Origin: UBA7398 sp964597305
GTDB taxonomy: Bacteria > Actinomycetota > Actinomycetes > Nanopelagicales > Nanopelagicaceae
DNA length: 64,000 nt
Direction of reading: 5' to 3'
NCBI GenBank assembly: GCA_964597305.1
Contig: CAZQWU010000001.1
Coordinates: 1 to 64,000 of the forward strand
The notes beneath the pieces were generated by a model that saw only the letters and a program-made list of their open reading frames with translations, was not told the origin of the DNA and did no database searches. The translations under genes were made by a program, and so were the position numbers. Shown in pieces: positions 63,659-64,000 of this stretch. The stretch's first letter is position 1, and each line of letters starts with the position of its first letter.

Positions 63659-64000
63659 ATGGCACTTACTCAACTCGACAAAATTATCAAGGCGTATGAC
63701 ATTCGCGGCTTAGTAGGTAAAGAGCTCACGCCAGATTTTGCCTTCGCAGCTGGCGCTGCCTTCGCTCGATTTCTGGAATTTGAGCGCGAACCGGCAACCG
63801 TTGTTATTGGTGAAGATATGCGCCCATCCTCACCAGAATTAGCAGATGCATTTTCTGCAGGTGTAACGTCGCAAGGAATGGATGTGATCCGTATTGGTTT
63901 GTCATCGACAGATCAACTTTATTTTGCGGCAGGCAAACTCAATATGCCAGGTGCCATGTTTACGGCGAGCCATAACCCAGCTGCATATAACGGAATCAAA
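63659..64000 (+). CDS. manB: Phosphomannomutase/phosphoglucomutase, 5' part
   Basis: First 114 residues before the window ends. IIKAYDIRGLVGKELTP and the phosphoserine loop TASHNPAAYNGIK identify the alpha-D-phosphohexomutase family, ManB-like branch. It would provide mannose 1-phosphate (or glucose 1-phosphate) for the nucleotidyltransferase at 57250. Distinct from the pentomutase-like gene at 16986. Start at ATG 63659; no Shine-Dalgarno is evident. Confidence 0.9.
   Translation, partial: MALTQLDKIIKAYDIRGLVGKELTPDFAFAAGAAFARFLEFEREPATVVIGEDMRPSSPELADAFSAGVTSQGMDVIRIGLSSTDQLYFAAGKLNMPGAMFTASHNPAAYNGIK

Noticed and set aside
1..64000. CRISPR arrays, insertion sequences, prophage, tRNA or rRNA genes
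   Set aside because: No spaced direct repeats, transposase or integrase motifs, or tRNA-like sequences were recognised, and intergenic space is too short for most of them.

Overview
The window is a densely packed stretch of a lower-GC actinobacterial (Actinomycetota) chromosome. The assignment rests on a WhiB protein, MshB of mycothiol synthesis, an acyl-CoA carboxylase with a tiny epsilon subunit, an actinobacterial-type DapD, DUF3107, DUF3117, DUF3499 and DUF5719 proteins, and gene neighbourhoods shared with Mycobacterium and Streptomyces (O-methyltransferase/htrA/tatB/mrp/MgtE-like; mshB/ferredoxin/dapC; whiB/glycosyltransferase/DUF5719/DUF3499/manB). AT-leaning composition, almost no intergenic DNA, many 1-4 bp gene overlaps and many apparently leaderless genes suggest a streamlined planktonic lineage such as Nanopelagicales (acI). 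That placement is inference. Three runs of exactly 100 N are assembly gaps. No rRNA, tRNA, CRISPR array, insertion sequence or prophage was seen, and no gene-free stretch exceeds about 120 bases.

Layout. 1-5979: a sugar-type ABC ATPase (partial), a CNNM/CorC-type membrane protein, trpS, a methylmalonyl-CoA mutase large subunit and a BMP-family binding protein. 6042-13762: a nucleoside uptake and salvage operon (BMP lipoprotein, double ABC ATPase, two permeases, cytidine deaminase, thymidine phosphorylase, adenosine deaminase). 13759-19429 on the minus strand: the matching catabolic genes (purine nucleoside phosphorylase, phosphosugar mutase, deoxyribose-phosphate aldolase and two aldehyde dehydrogenases, one truncated). 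Together they can import nucleosides, split them, and send (deoxy)ribose phosphate into central metabolism.

19471-28368: bifunctional proline catabolism (PutA), then a biotin-dependent carboxylase block (dienelactone hydrolase, accA3, maf, accE, accD) with birA divergent from it. The carboxylase and the mutase could form a propionyl-CoA route. 28360-31284: GtrA, a VOC protein, purK, purE and a CoA-binding protein. 31299-37629: cell-surface polysaccharide genes (UDP-glucose dehydrogenase, LCP ligase, GT2, Wzm/Wzt exporter, SpoIID-like protein).

37644-51270: dapD, a LOG-family protein, small regulators, NhaA, pepA (interrupted by a tandem-repeat assembly gap), O-methyltransferase, HtrA, TatB, Mrp, a soluble MgtE_N/CBS protein coupled to a non-canonical Nramp transporter, EamA, PHP and MarC proteins. 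51299-64000: DUF3107/TetR, mshB, cysS, GNAT, ferredoxin, dapC, a sugar-phosphate nucleotidyltransferase, whiB, a giant GT2 membrane protein, DUF5719, DUF3499 and the start of manB.

The strongest non-gene signal is promoter architecture. A TANNNT hexamer lies 6-7 bases before the start codon of about 21 genes, on both strands. This implies leaderless transcription, decides several start codons, and in places uses the upstream stop codon or an opposite-strand promoter as part of the -10 element.
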